The notes: a model not told the origin generated them from the letters alone. Shown: positions 34,614 through 43,901, numbered from the stretch's first letter. The stretch is DNA of 64,000 nt from Sinorhizobium garamanticum (GCF_029892065.1 NZ_CP120374.1:1922001-1986000); one strand, 5' to 3'. Program-made: numbers and translations.

Positions 34614-35897
34614 TTATCGCATCATCGCCAGCGCCGTGGCGAAGAAGTCGTCGCCTCCGAAATTGCCGGATTTGAGCGCCATAAGCATCTCGCCCTGCGA
34701 ATTGCCGATCGTCCGCAGCACCGGCACGCCAGGCGCGATCTCCGGGCCGATCAGGAACGCCGGAATTCCCAGCCTGTCGACCGTAGCGCCGGAGGTCTCT
34801 CCGCCGGCGACGATGAGGCGCCTGACGCCGCGCGCCACCAGTTCGGCGGCGATCGCCGAGGTGGCGGCTTCGATCGCGCGCCCCGATATTTCGCGTCCAT
34901 AGCGCGATTGAAGGTCGGAAACGGCCTCCGGCGTGGTGCTGGCGGCAATGATGACGGGCCCTGCCTTCATTCGCTCCCCCGCCCAGGAAAGCGCGGCTGA
35001 GATTTCGTCCGGCGCGGCGGTGAGCAATCGTTCGGGATCGAGCCTCAGGACCGGCATTGCCTGTTCGGCAATGGCAAGCTGGCGAAGGGTGGCGCTGGAG
35101 CAACTGCCGGCAATGATGGCCGCATACCCACCGACGGGGCGGATGGCATCGGCCGTGGTACTGACCTTCGACGGCACGCGACCGGAGCGCACGAGCGCGC
35201 GTGCCAGACCGAGACCGAGGCCGGAGGCCCCGGTCGACACCGGTGCATCGAGCGCAACCTCCCCGAGGATTTCAAGGTCGCGTTCGAAGACCGCATCGGC
35301 TATCACCGCGCTGGCGCCCTCGGCGCGCAGCGCATCGAGCCGCGCTCGCACGGCATCGGGTCCGGCCGCCACGGCCGGCAGGTCGATGAGGCCGATCGCA
35401 CCACGCGACTGGCGGGCCATGACCCGGACGAGATTGGCGTCGTGCATGGGATTGAGCGGGTGGTCCTTGAGCGGGCTTTCGTCGAGCGGCTGGCCGTTGA
35501 CGAAAAGGTGGCCGAGATAGACGGTGCGCCCGGTTTCCGGAAAGGCTGGGGTGACGAGCACGGTGCTGCCGCCCGCGAGTTCCGCGAGTGCCTCCGTCAC
35601 CGGGCCGATATTGCCCTGGTCGGTCGAATCGAAGGTCGAGCAGATCTTGTAAAGCACATGCATCGCTCCACGCCCGCGCAGCCAGTGTTCGGCCGTGCCC
35701 GCGGCGGCCACCGCCTCCTGCGCGGAGACCGAGCGGATCTTCAGCGAAACCACCACTGCGTCGACATCCGGCAAGGTGAGGGACGGATCGGGAATGCCGA
35801 CCGTCTGGACAGTGCTGAGCCCGTTCTTAGTCAGCGTGTTGGCGAGGTCCGAGGCGCCGGTGTAATCGTCGGCGATCGATCCGAGGAGGATGGTCAT
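34614..35897 (-). CDS. otnK: Four-carbon acid-sugar kinase (DUF1537), 3-oxo-tetronate 4-kinase type
   Basis: 427 aa. N-terminal DUF1537 half with GSIADDYTGASDLA (residues 6-19) and TPAFPETGRTVYLGHLFVNG (split near 140). C-terminal nucleotide-binding half with VAGGETSGATVDRLG near residue 370. In described pathways OtnK phosphorylates 3-oxo-tetronate (from L-threonate or D-erythronate) at C4. Its neighbours supply the other steps: LtnD-like and OtnI-like genes just upstream on the same strand, OtnC across the divergent promoter. Last gene of the MFS-ltnD-otnI-otnK run. Confidence 0.88.
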   Translation of the reverse strand: MTILLGSIADDYTGASDLANTLTKNGLSTVQTVGIPDPSLTLPDVDAVVVSLKIRSVSAQEAVAAAGTAEHWLRGRGAMHVLYKICSTFDSTDQGNIGPVTEALAELAGGSTVLVTPAFPETGRTVYLGHLFVNGQPLDESPLKDHPLNPMHDANLVRVMARQSRGAIGLIDLPAVAAGPDAVRARLDALRAEGASAVIADAVFERDLEILGEVALDAPVSTGASGLGLGLARALVRSGRVPSKVSTTADAIRPVGGYAAIIAGSCSSATLRQLAIAEQAMPVLRLDPERLLTAAPDEISAALSWAGERMKAGPVIIAASTTPEAVSDLQSRYGREISGRAIEAATSAIAAELVARGVRRLIVAGGETSGATVDRLGIPAFLIGPEIAPGVPVLRTIGNSQGEMLMALKSGNFGGDDFFATALAMMR

Positions 35898-35900
35898 CGG

Positions 35901-36677
35901 TCAGCTCCTTGCATACGGCTTGAACCAGTCGAGACCGTCGAGGGTGCGGCCGCGCGGGATATATTCGCAGCCGACGAAACCATCATATCCGAGCCGGTCG
36001 ATTTCCTCGAAGAGGTACGAATAGTTCAGCTCTTCGCCGTCGGGTTCATGGCGGGAGGGGACGCTCGCGATCTGGATGTGGCCGACTATCGGCAACAGGC
36101 GACGGAGTGCCATGACGACATCGCCGTGCAGGATCTGGCGGTGATAAATGTCGAATTGGAGCTTCAGATTCGGCATGCCGAGTTCGGCGATAAGGCGCTC
36201 GGCAGCGCCGAAGTCGTTCAGGAAATAGCCCGGCATGTTTCGTCCGTTGATCGGCTCGATGAGCAGGTCGATACCGCTCTCCGCCAAGCGTTCGGCCGCA
36301 TAGACGACGGAGCGACGATAGCAGGATGTGGCCTCCTCGTCGTCGCTATCGGCGAGACCCGCCATCAGATGCAGCCGTTTAACGCCTGTCGCGGCCGCAT
36401 AATCGAGCGCCCGTTCCGCGCTCGACTTCAGTTCATCGAAGCGGCCGGGCAGCGCTGCGATGCCGCGCTCGCCGGCTGCCCAGTCGCCCGGTGGCAGATT
36501 GAACAGCGCCTGTTTGAGATCGTTGCGGGCAAGCCGCTCACCAAGAACGTCCGGTGCGGCTTCATAGGGAAACAGATATTCGACGGCGGCAAATCCGGCG
36601 TCCGCCGCCGCGTCGAAGCGGTCGAGGAACGACCATTCGTTGAACATCGTCGTCAGGTTGGCGGCAAAGATCGGCAT
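35901..36677 (-). CDS. otnI: OtnI-type 2-oxo-tetronate isomerase (hydroxypyruvate isomerase family)
   Basis: TIM-barrel isomerase, 258 aa. MPIFAANLTTMFNEWSFLDRF opens the Hyi family. The metal ligands sit in LLIEPINGRNMPGYFL (Glu near 142), LQFDIYHRQILHGD (near 175), PSRHEPDGEELNY (near 210) and VGCEYIPRG (Glu near 238). OtnI shifts the keto group of 2-oxo-tetronate to C3 before phosphorylation. Three bases separate it from otnK. Hydroxypyruvate isomerase is the alternative activity of the family; the operon makes OtnI more likely. Confidence 0.87.
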   Translation of the reverse strand: MPIFAANLTTMFNEWSFLDRFDAAADAGFAAVEYLFPYEAAPDVLGERLARNDLKQALFNLPPGDWAAGERGIAALPGRFDELKSSAERALDYAAATGVKRLHLMAGLADSDDEEATSCYRRSVVYAAERLAESGIDLLIEPINGRNMPGYFLNDFGAAERLIAELGMPNLKLQFDIYHRQILHGDVVMALRRLLPIVGHIQIASVPSRHEPDGEELNYSYLFEEIDRLGYDGFVGCEYIPRGRTLDGLDWFKPYARS

Positions 36678-36686
36678 TGTCGCGTC

Positions 36687-37622
36687 CTACTCCTTCTGTG
36701 AGTTTGCGTCGGGCAGCGTTGCGCCGGAAAGCTGGGCGTAGAGCCGGGCGAGCGAGGAATCGTCGTCTCGGCCCATGCCCGCGCCGGCAGCGGCGAGATA
36801 CATCTGCAGTGCCGCGGCCGCGAGCGGCACGGGATAACGCTCCGACCGGGCCATGTCCTGGACGATGCCGAGGTCCTTGACGAAGATTTCGATGGCGCTG
36901 AGCGGCGTATAGTCGCCGGCAAGCACATGCGGCACCCGGTTTTCGAACATCCAGGAATTGCCCGCCGACGCAGTGATCACTTCATAAACCTTGCCAAGAT
37001 CGAGCCCCTGCTTGGCGGCAAAGCTTATCGCTTCGCAGGCGGCCGCGATATGCACGCCGGCAAGAAGCTGGTTGATCATCTTGAAGGCCGCGCCGGTCCC
37101 GGCGGCGTCGCCCAGCTCGTAGACCTTGGCTGCCATTGCATCGAGGGCAGGGCGCGCCGCGGCGAAGGCTTCGGCCGATCCCGAAGCCATGATCGTCAGT
37201 TCGCCCCTCGCGGCTCGGGCGGCGCCGCCTGAAATCGGCGCGTCGAGATAGTGGAGGCCGAGCGCCTCGACCTTCTCCGACAGGCGGCGTGCGACCGCCG
37301 GATCCATAGTCGCCGACGAAACGAAGACTGCGCCGGGCTTCATGTCGCCTGCGATTCCGTCCGGGCCGAACAGCACGGCTTCGGTCTGAGCGGCGTTTAC
37401 GACGACGCAGACAACGATGTCGGCGTCCCGGACCGCCTCTCTCAGCGCGCCCGCACCGCGGCCGCCTTCCGTCACGAAGCGCTCCACTGCCGCTTGCGCA
37501 ACGTCGTATCCGGTGACATCGAGGCCGGCACGTTTTATCGATTGGGCCATTCCAAGCCCCATCGCGCCGAGGCCGATTACGGCGGCCGTTCCGCGCCCGC
37601 GATTTTCAACATGCACTGACAT
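36687..37622 (-). CDS. ltnD: L-threonate dehydrogenase-type (LtnD-like) oxidoreductase
   Basis: NAD-dependent beta-hydroxyacid dehydrogenase, 311 aa from ATG 37622; the longer frame overlaps the MFS gene and is a shadow. The Rossmann motif AVIGLGAMGLGMA is near residue 14, the substrate loop DAPISGGAARAARGELTIMASG near 132, and the catalytic lysine in GAAFKMINQLLAGVH near 182. In the operon with OtnI and OtnK the expected reaction is oxidation of L-threonate to 2-oxo-tetronate. Tartronate semialdehyde reductase is a close relative. Confidence 0.83.
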   Translation of the reverse strand: MSVHVENRGRGTAAVIGLGAMGLGMAQSIKRAGLDVTGYDVAQAAVERFVTEGGRGAGALREAVRDADIVVCVVVNAAQTEAVLFGPDGIAGDMKPGAVFVSSATMDPAVARRLSEKVEALGLHYLDAPISGGAARAARGELTIMASGSAEAFAAARPALDAMAAKVYELGDAAGTGAAFKMINQLLAGVHIAAACEAISFAAKQGLDLGKVYEVITASAGNSWMFENRVPHVLAGDYTPLSAIEIFVKDLGIVQDMARSERYPVPLAAAALQMYLAAAGAGMGRDDDSSLARLYAQLSGATLPDANSQKE

Positions 37623-37687
37623 GACGGTATTCTCCAGTGTTGTGATGTCGGGTGACCCTCCGATCATCGCGTCGGGAGGGGCCGAGC

Positions 37688-39004
37688 TTAGCGGTTGACG
37701 GTCTTGCCTGGAACGGTCAGCACGGCGAGCGCGCCGATGACGAGAACGGCGGCCAGGAAATACATGCCTGCACTGTTGCTGCCAGTGAAGTCCTTCAGGT
37801 AGCCGACCATAAACGGCCCGAGGAATCCGGCAAGATTGCCGACCGAATTGATCCAGGCGATGCCGGCTGCCGCACCTGTGCCGGCGAGAAAGGCCGTCGG
37901 CAGCGACCAGAAGAGCGGTGCGCAACTGATGGCACCGGCGGCTGCGAAGGAGAGGCAGATGATGGCGACCGTCGTGCTCGTTGCCATTGTCGCCGCGGCG
38001 AAGCCGCCGGCTGCGATGACAGCCGGGACGACGAGGTGCCAACGCCGTTCGCGCAACCGGTCCGAAGAACGCCCGAGCGCCAGCATGGCTATGAACGTGC
38101 AGACGTAGGGGATAGCCGAGATTAGGCCGATTTGCAGGTTGCCGGTGACACCGGATGCCTTGACCATCGTCGGCATCCAGAAATTCAGGCCGTATTGCCC
38201 GAGCACGAAGCAGAAATAGATGAGGCACATCAGCCAGACGCGACGGTCGGTCATCGTTCCGACGATGCTGTGCGGGCTCGACGCTTTCGCCCGATTGTCG
38301 GCGCCGATATTCACGGAGAGCAAGTTCTTTTCCTCGTCGGTGAGCCAGCTTGCGTCCCGGATCGTGTCATCGAGATAGAAGAAGGTCACAATCCCGAGGG
38401 CGACGGCAGGAATGGCTTCGATCAGGAACATCCATTGCCAGCCTGAAAGGCCATGCGTTCCATGGAAGCTGTCGATAAGCAGACCGGAAAGCGGATTGCC
38501 GAAGATGGCCGAGATCGGGATTGCGGACATGAAGGTCGCAACGATCTTGGCGCGGCGATGCGCCGGATACCAGGATGTCAGGTAGAGGATGATGCCGGGA
38601 AAGAATCCGGCCTCGGCGATGCCGAGCAGGAACCGCAGCACATAGAATGCTGTTTCCGACGAGGTGAACATGAACGCCGCGGAGATGACGCCCCAGGTGA
38701 TCATGATGCGGGCGATCCATACGCGGGCGCCGACCTTGTTCAGTATGACGTTGCTCGGCACTTCGAACAGAAAATAACCGATGAAGAAGATGCCGGCGCC
38801 GACGCCGTAGGCCGCTTCCGATAGGCCCAGTTCGCTCGACATCTGCAGCTTGGCAAAGCCGACGTTGACGCGGTCGAGATAGGCGACCACGTAGCAGAGC
38901 ATCAAGAACGGGACGATTCTCCAGAAAACCTTGGTATAGGCGCGATCCTCGACCGCCCGTTCGAGGTGTACGCCAGTGGCTGGCGCCTGCGTTTGCAGCG
39001 TCAT
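37688..39004 (-). CDS. MFS transporter of the anion:cation symporter family, probably for a sugar acid
   Basis: 438 aa from ATG 39004, which has GGAGGAAATC upstream; a longer frame would cross the operators and is rejected. Twelve hydrophobic spans are expected, with the ACS landmarks YLDRVNVGFAKLQMSSELGLSEAAYG (split near 40) and SWYPAHRRAKIVATFM near 140. The family imports hexuronates, tartrate and similar acids by proton symport. First gene of the acid-sugar operon. Three operator copies cover its upstream region. Confidence 0.88.
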   Translation of the reverse strand: MTLQTQAPATGVHLERAVEDRAYTKVFWRIVPFLMLCYVVAYLDRVNVGFAKLQMSSELGLSEAAYGVGAGIFFIGYFLFEVPSNVILNKVGARVWIARIMITWGVISAAFMFTSSETAFYVLRFLLGIAEAGFFPGIILYLTSWYPAHRRAKIVATFMSAIPISAIFGNPLSGLLIDSFHGTHGLSGWQWMFLIEAIPAVALGIVTFFYLDDTIRDASWLTDEEKNLLSVNIGADNRAKASSPHSIVGTMTDRRVWLMCLIYFCFVLGQYGLNFWMPTMVKASGVTGNLQIGLISAIPYVCTFIAMLALGRSSDRLRERRWHLVVPAVIAAGGFAAATMATSTTVAIICLSFAAAGAISCAPLFWSLPTAFLAGTGAAAGIAWINSVGNLAGFLGPFMVGYLKDFTGSNSAGMYFLAAVLVIGALAVLTVPGKTVNR

Positions 39005-39072
39005 GATTTCCTCCTCCAACAGTTTGCCGGGAGACCCCCTTGCCCGCCTTCCGACATGGCGCCTTGCCTTGA

Positions 39073-39145
39073 TTGGCAGCGCTGCCAATAATTCAAATAA
39101 TCCATTTTGGCAGCGCTGCCAACAAGAAAATGGTAGCGCTGCCAA
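39073..39145. promoter_or_regulatory. Three LacI-type operators in the divergent MFS/LacI promoter region
   Basis: TTGGCAGCGCTGCCAA occurs twice exactly (39073-39088 and 39107-39122) and once with one change in the left arm (ATGGTAGCGCTGCCAA, 39130-39145). Each is a palindrome centred on CG. Centres are 34 and 23 bases apart. The array sits between the divergent starts at 39004 and 39176. The obvious ligand is the LacI protein encoded at 39176. Confidence 0.85.
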
Positions 39146-39175
39146 AAATTCTGGCTATTGAATTGAAGTGGTAAG

Positions 39176-40219
39176 ATGCGGCGCGAAGACACCCGTGCTC
39201 TCAGGAGTGGCGTAAACTTGACCTTGGAATTCAAGCACCACACTGCGGTAACCCTTGCCGAGGTCGCGGAAGCAGCCGGCGTCGGCGAGAGCACGGTGTC
39301 GCGGGTGCTCCGCAACCATGGCTCCTTTTCCAAGAAGACGCGGGACCGGGTGATGGAGGCGGTCGAACGGCTCGGCTATGTACCGAACCGGATCGCCGGG
39401 ACGCTCGCTTCCGCCGGATCGCGGCTCGTCGCCTTCGTCATTCCCTCGCTGTCCAACATCGTCTTTCCCGATGTGCTGCGCGGCGCGAGCAGCGTTTTGG
39501 AAGCAAATCAGCATCAGGCCGTCTTTTCCGTCACCGACTATGACGCGGAACGCGAGGAGGCGCTTGTCGCCGCGATGCTCGCCTGGCGGCCGACGGCGGT
39601 CATGCTTGCTGGCTTCGAGCATACCGAAGGCACGGTGAAGAGGCTGCGCGCGAGCGGCTGTCGTGTGGTGGAGATGCTCGATCTCGACGGAACCGCGCTG
39701 GATCTGGCCGTTGGCTTGTCCAACCGCTCAGCCGGGCGCACAAGCGCCGATTTTCTCTTGAAGCGCGGCTATCGCCGGATCGGCTATGTCGGACATGATC
39801 TCGATCGCGACACCCGCGCCCGCAAGCGCTTCGGCGGCTTCTGCGAGGCACTCGGCGCCGCCGGCTTTGCGCTCGTCGACCGGGAGATTTGCGCGGGCGG
39901 CTCATCGGTTGAAAGCGGGCGGCTTGGGCTGGAGCGTCTGCTCGCCAGAAGCTCTCTCGATGCCGTCTATTTTTCAAACGACGACATGGCGCTCGGCGGC
40001 TATTTCCACTGCCTGGCACGCGGGATTTCGATCCCCTCGCAACTGGCGATCTTCGGCTACAATGGTCTCGACATCGGCCGGGTCACGCCGCAGCCGCTCT
40101 CGACCATTCGCACGCCCCGCGTCGAGACGGGCCGGGTGGCAGCTGAACTTGTCGTCACGGATGCGCCGCCGCAGGTCGTCGATCTCGGGTTCGAATTGAT
40201 CGAAGGCGCAACCGCCTGA
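39176..40219 (+). CDS. LacI-family repressor of the acid-sugar genes
   Basis: 347 aa from ATG 39176. The N-terminal 18 residues look weak and a start nearer the helix-turn-helix (TLAEVAEAAGVGESTVSRVL, about residues 25-44) is possible. The sensor domain ends LAIFGYNGLDIGRVTPQPLSTIRTPR. It lies 18 bases upstream of otnC on the same strand and is divergent from the MFS-ltnD-otnI-otnK run, with a triple operator between. It probably senses a four-carbon acid sugar or pathway intermediate. Confidence 0.9.
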   Translation: MRREDTRALRSGVNLTLEFKHHTAVTLAEVAEAAGVGESTVSRVLRNHGSFSKKTRDRVMEAVERLGYVPNRIAGTLASAGSRLVAFVIPSLSNIVFPDVLRGASSVLEANQHQAVFSVTDYDAEREEALVAAMLAWRPTAVMLAGFEHTEGTVKRLRASGCRVVEMLDLDGTALDLAVGLSNRSAGRTSADFLLKRGYRRIGYVGHDLDRDTRARKRFGGFCEALGAAGFALVDREICAGGSSVESGRLGLERLLARSSLDAVYFSNDDMALGGYFHCLARGISIPSQLAIFGYNGLDIGRVTPQPLSTIRTPRVETGRVAAELVVTDAPPQVVDLGFELIEGATA

Positions 40220-40236
40220 GTTGAAAGGATTGCAAG

Positions 40237-40914
40237 ATGTCCGAAGCACGTCAGCGCGAGGAAATCTGCCGCTATGGACGATCGCTGTTCGAGCGCGGCC
40301 TGACACCCGGCTCGTCGGGCAACATATCGCTGAGGCTCGACGACGGCAGTTGGCTGGTGACGCCGACCAATGCCTCGCTCGGCTTCCTCGACCCCGCCCG
40401 TATCTCCAGGCTCGACGGCGCGGGTCGGCTGCTATCAGGAGACAAGCCGACCAAGGAAATTCCGCTTCACACCGCCCTTTACGAGACGCGCGGCAGCGCC
40501 CGCGCGATCGTCCATCTCCATTCCACCCATGCGGTGGCGCTCACGATGCTGCCGGAGGTCGATCCGCGCGCCGCGCTGCCGCCGATGACGCCCTATTATC
40601 TGATGCGCGCCGGTGAAACGGCTCTTGTGCCCTACTATCGTCCCGGCGACCCGGCGGTTGCCGATGCGATCCGCGGACTTGCGGGCAAGTACTCCTCGGT
40701 GTTGCTCGCCAATCACGGTCCGGTGGTGGCGGGCGACAGCCTCGAGGCGGCGGTGTTCGCCACCGAAGAACTCGAGGAAACGGCAAAGCTCTATCTGCTG
40801 CTGCGCAATCTCAATCCACGTTATCTCAGCCCGGAGCAGGTGGATGACCTTGCGAAAACCTTCGGGCTCGACCTGCCATCCCGTGGCGGTCATGAAGGGC
40901 ATGATCACGACTGA
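40237..40914 (+). CDS. otnC: OtnC-type 3-oxo-tetronate 4-phosphate decarboxylase (class II aldolase fold)
   Basis: 225 aa, class II aldolase/adducin domain. GSSGNISLRLDDG is near residue 26, the metal histidines are in HLHSTHAVALT (near 90) and in LANHGPVVAG (near 156). OtnC converts 3-oxo-tetronate 4-phosphate to dihydroxyacetone phosphate and CO2, the last step of the pathway. The C-terminus is histidine-rich (GGHEGHDHD), which may bind metal. It follows the LacI gene by 18 bases, so regulator and enzyme are co-transcribed. Confidence 0.9.
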   Translation: MSEARQREEICRYGRSLFERGLTPGSSGNISLRLDDGSWLVTPTNASLGFLDPARISRLDGAGRLLSGDKPTKEIPLHTALYETRGSARAIVHLHSTHAVALTMLPEVDPRAALPPMTPYYLMRAGETALVPYYRPGDPAVADAIRGLAGKYSSVLLANHGPVVAGDSLEAAVFATEELEETAKLYLLLRNLNPRYLSPEQVDDLAKTFGLDLPSRGGHEGHDHD

Positions 40915-41090
40915 ACCTGCTGGCGAAACAGTGTGTTACACCCATTCGTGGGCTGGCAATCTTGCATCGCTTCTTCGGTAATACGCCTTGCAATCTGCGT
41001 GCGCCGCACAAGAAGCGCGCGCATTTTTGATGCACTGCCGCGACGAACTGCCCTTGACCGCCTCCGCCTTTGCGGCGTCTATTCGTTAAT

Positions 41091-41121
41091 ACTGATCCGG
41101 TGGACCAACCAGTGGATCAGT
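41091..41121. promoter_or_regulatory. Dyad-symmetric candidate operator before the GntR gene
   Basis: ACTGATCC (41091-41098) and GGATCAGT (41114-41121) form a perfect eight-base inverted repeat around a 15-base spacer that includes GGTGGACCAACC. It ends 16 bases before the GTG start of the GntR-type regulator, overlapping the ribosome-site side of the gene. Self-regulation is likely. Confidence 0.5.
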
Positions 41122-41136
41122 TGGAGGTGCGGCGCA

Positions 41137-41913
41137 GTGAATGGCAGTCCCATACTCACGCAAATGCCGAAGATCGGGCGGAGCCTCGAACGCCGCACCG
41201 CGCGTGACGTGATTGCCGACAAGCTGATGGTTCTCGTTGCGACCAACATGCTGCATCCGGGCGACGAACTCCCCGGCGAGCGCGAACTCGCCAACGTGCT
41301 CCATGTCAGCCGTGAGACCGTGCGCGGCGCCATCCAGGCGCTTGCCGCGCGCGGCATCATCGAGGTTTCGCAAGGCAGCCGCAGCCGGGTTGCCAATGTC
41401 GATCTCAGCGACGTCACCGTGACGATCGCCTCGCCGAACGCCATCGACAGCTATGATCTCGAGGCGGTTCATGCCGCTAGGCTGCATATCGAGTTGAAGG
41501 TCGTGGGTGATGCCGCCGAAAACATCGATCAGGACACGCTCAGCAAACTGGAGAGCCTGCTCGAAGCGCAGCGGCTCGGCGGCGACGATGCCATGCGATT
41601 CCTGATCTGCGACCGTGAATTTCATGTGGCGATCTATCGGGCTTGTGGCAATCCGCTGCTCTCGGACTTCGTCACCGATCTCTACACCTACATGATGAAT
41701 TACCGGCGCAGCGCCATGTCCCGGCCCGGCGCTATAGATGCCAGCCACAAGGATCACTGCGAGATCGTGGCAGCGCTTGCCCGGCGCGACCGCGATGCCG
41801 TCGTCACGGCGTTTCGCCATCATCTCATGCGAATCTACGAGACAACGAAGGAATTGCTCGCCGAGCACGGGCGGGCGGAAAAGCCAGCAGGCAAGGGTGG
41901 GAAGACACGCTGA
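41137..41913 (+). CDS. FadR-subfamily GntR transcriptional regulator
   Basis: 258 aa from GTG 41137, with GGAGG nine bases upstream; the frame upstream of this is not coding-like. The winged helix-turn-helix covers about 17-85 (PGDELPGERELANVLHVSRETVRGAIQ split in two: LPGERELANVLHVSRETV, then RGAIQALAARGIIEVSQGSR). The C-terminal FCD ligand domain (about 105-235) shows the typical DREFHVAIYRACGNPLL and HCEIVAALARRDRDAV with metal-binding histidines. It probably controls the denD-SDR-ABC genes that follow on the same strand. Confidence 0.87.
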   Translation: MNGSPILTQMPKIGRSLERRTARDVIADKLMVLVATNMLHPGDELPGERELANVLHVSRETVRGAIQALAARGIIEVSQGSRSRVANVDLSDVTVTIASPNAIDSYDLEAVHAARLHIELKVVGDAAENIDQDTLSKLESLLEAQRLGGDDAMRFLICDREFHVAIYRACGNPLLSDFVTDLYTYMMNYRRSAMSRPGAIDASHKDHCEIVAALARRDRDAVVTAFRHHLMRIYETTKELLAEHGRAEKPAGKGGKTR

Positions 41914-41953
41914 ACCCGGAATTTCCCGGGCCGAAAACGGAGGTTCGCCGCGA

Positions 41954-42937
41954 ATGCATGTCATGGTCATAGGCGCGGCCGGAATGATCGGCCGCAAGCT
42001 GGTCGAGAAGCTTGCCGCAGAGCCGGGCGCCCTCGGCTATGAGATCACCCGGCTCACGTTGGTAGACGTGGTCGAGGCACCAGTGCCCGCGACACTTTCC
42101 GCGACTTCGACGGCGCGCGCGCTCGATCTGTCGTCTGAAGGCGGCGCAGAACGGCTCATCGCGTCACGGCCGGATGTCATCTTCCATCTGGCGGCGATTG
42201 TTTCCGGCGAGGCGGAGGCCGATTTCGACAAGGGCTACCGCGTCAATCTCGACGGTACACGTTCGCTCTTCGAAGCGATCCGCCACGAAGGCCGCAACGA
42301 ACCCTATTTCCCGCGTCTCATCTTTGCCTCGTCGATTGCCGTCTTCGGCCAGCCCTTCCCGGAGAAGATCGGGGACGAATTTTTCACGACCCCGCTGACC
42401 AGCTACGGGACGCAAAAGGCCATCTGCGAATTGCTGCTCGCCGACTATACGCGCCGAGGCATCTTCGACGGGATCGGCATCCGCCTCCCGACCATCTGCA
42501 TCCGGCCCGGCAAACCCAACAAGGCGGCGTCGGGCTTCTTCTCGAACATTCTGCGCGAACCGCTGGTCGGGCAGGAGGCGGTATTGCCGGTGGACGAGAA
42601 TGTGCGTCACTGGTTCGCGAGCCCGCGCTCAGCGGTCGGTTTTTTCGTGCACGCCGCGCGCATGGACACCGCGAACATCGGGCCGCGGCGCAACCTGACC
42701 ATGCCAGGCCTGTCGGCACTCGTCGGCGAGGAGATCGAGGCGCTTCGGCGTATTGCCGGCGAGAAGGCGGCGCGCCTCATCCGCCGCGAACCGGATCCCA
42801 TCATTTCCTCGATCGTCTCCGGCTGGGCGACCGATTTCGACGCCCGGAGGGCGCGCGAACTCGGTTTCTTGGCGGAAAGCAATTTCGACGAGATCATCCG
42901 GATCCATATCGAGGACGAGCTTGGAGGGAGGATCTGA
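41954..42937 (+). CDS. denD: D-erythronate dehydrogenase-type (DenD-like) extended SDR
   Basis: NAD-dependent extended SDR, 327 aa from ATG 41954; a longer frame is a shadow of the GntR gene. The nucleotide motif [14 protein letters not shown] starts at residue 3, the catalytic SYGTQK (Tyr-x3-Lys) is near 155, and [21 protein letters not shown] is near 180. DenD oxidises D-erythronate to 2-oxo-tetronate, which OtnI, OtnK and OtnC can process. With the LtnD-like gene this gives two entry points to one pathway. The resemblance is by eye, so another hydroxyacid is possible. Confidence 0.8.
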   Translation: MHVMVIGAAGMIGRKLVEKLAAEPGALGYEITRLTLVDVVEAPVPATLSATSTARALDLSSEGGAERLIASRPDVIFHLAAIVSGEAEADFDKGYRVNLDGTRSLFEAIRHEGRNEPYFPRLIFASSIAVFGQPFPEKIGDEFFTTPLTSYGTQKAICELLLADYTRRGIFDGIGIRLPTICIRPGKPNKAASGFFSNILREPLVGQEAVLPVDENVRHWFASPRSAVGFFVHAARMDTANIGPRRNLTMPGLSALVGEEIEALRRIAGEKAARLIRREPDPIISSIVSGWATDFDARRARELGFLAESNFDEIIRIHIEDELGGRI

Positions 42938-42938
42938 C

Positions 42939-43715
42939 ATGGCGCAAGCGAAAAGATCGGGCGAAGGAAAGATCGCGCTCGTGACCGGCGGCGGCACCGG
43001 CGTCGGTCGCGGGCTCGCCAAGGCCTTGAGCGCCGAGGGCTACAGCCTCGTTATCACCGGCCGCAGGCCTGACGTGCTTGAGCGCGCGGCAGGCGAAATC
43101 GCGCGGGAGACTGGCGGCACTGTGCGGGCGATCACCTGCGACGTCGGCAACCCGGCCCAGGTCGCGGCACTGTTCGGGGCAATCCGGGACGAGTTCGGTC
43201 GGCTCGATCTGCTTGTCAACAATGCCGGGTCGAACGTGCCGCCGGTGCCGCTCGAGGACGTGACGTTCGAGCAATGGAGCGACATCGTCGCGGCGAACCT
43301 GACCGGCGCCTTCCTCTGCACCCAGCACGCTTTCCGGCTGATGAAAAGCCAAAGCCCGCGCGGCGGACGGATCATCAACAACGGCTCCATTTCGGCGACG
43401 ACGCCGAGGCCGAATTCCGCCCCCTATACCGCGACCAAACACGCGATCACGGGGCTGACGAAATCCACCGCGCTCGACGGGCGGGCGCACGATATTGCCT
43501 GCGGCCAGATCGACATCGGCAATGCGGCTACCGATATGACTGAGAAGATGGGCACGGGCGTGTTGCAGGCCAATGGCGAGATCGCGGCCGAGCCGACCAT
43601 TCCCGTCGCGCACGTGGCCGAGGCCGTCATCTACATGGCGAGCCTGCCGCTGACCGCCAACGTGCTGACCATGACCGTCATGGCGACGAAGATGCCGTTG
43701 GTCGGACGCGGATAG
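42939..43715 (+). CDS. Short-chain dehydrogenase/reductase
   Basis: Classical SDR, 258 aa from ATG 42939 with GGAGG upstream. [10 protein letters not shown] near residue 16, NNAG near 92, the catalytic Ser in NGSISATTP near 145 and YTATK near 160 are all intact. One base separates it from denD. It probably reduces or oxidises a polyol or hydroxy acid linked to the same substrate. It may be linked to the following sugar importer across a RIME element. Confidence 0.83.
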   Translation: MAQAKRSGEGKIALVTGGGTGVGRGLAKALSAEGYSLVITGRRPDVLERAAGEIARETGGTVRAITCDVGNPAQVAALFGAIRDEFGRLDLLVNNAGSNVPPVPLEDVTFEQWSDIVAANLTGAFLCTQHAFRLMKSQSPRGGRIINNGSISATTPRPNSAPYTATKHAITGLTKSTALDGRAHDIACGQIDIGNAATDMTEKMGTGVLQANGEIAAEPTIPVAHVAEAVIYMASLPLTANVLTMTVMATKMPLVGRG

Positions 43716-43772
43716 GAGAATTCCAAAAGGTCGCTTGCGACGGGCAGGGGAAGGCCGGATCGCGGGCGATCA

Positions 43773-43876
43773 CTACAGCGCCGCACGTCCAATCGGACGC
43801 GCAAAGGTCGCTGTAGTACTTTGAATTGCTGCATGATTTTGTCCTTAAATCGATGCCGATTTAAGGAACCATGCAG
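43773..43876. repeat. RIME-like palindromic element, copy 2
   Basis: CTACAGCG (43773) pairs with CGCTGTAG (43809); a second palindrome runs from CTGCATGATTTTG to CATGCAG with the core CCTTAAATCG/CGATTTAAGG. It sits 25 bases before the ATPase gene start. Confidence 0.85.
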
Positions 43877-43901
43877 CGAGCAGATATTGGGAGGAACGCA
43901 T

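Noticed and set aside
33358..35103. 581-codon frame on the minus strand across the third importer
   Set aside because: Shadow of the permease and binding-protein genes, crossing a RIME fragment.
39005..39145. Longer N-terminus of the MFS carrier
   Set aside because: It would translate through the triple operator; the ATG at 39004 has a GGAGG site.
43821..43901. N-terminal extension of the fourth importer ATPase
   Set aside because: It begins in a RIME copy; the ATG at 43902 with GGGAGGAACGC is the natural start.
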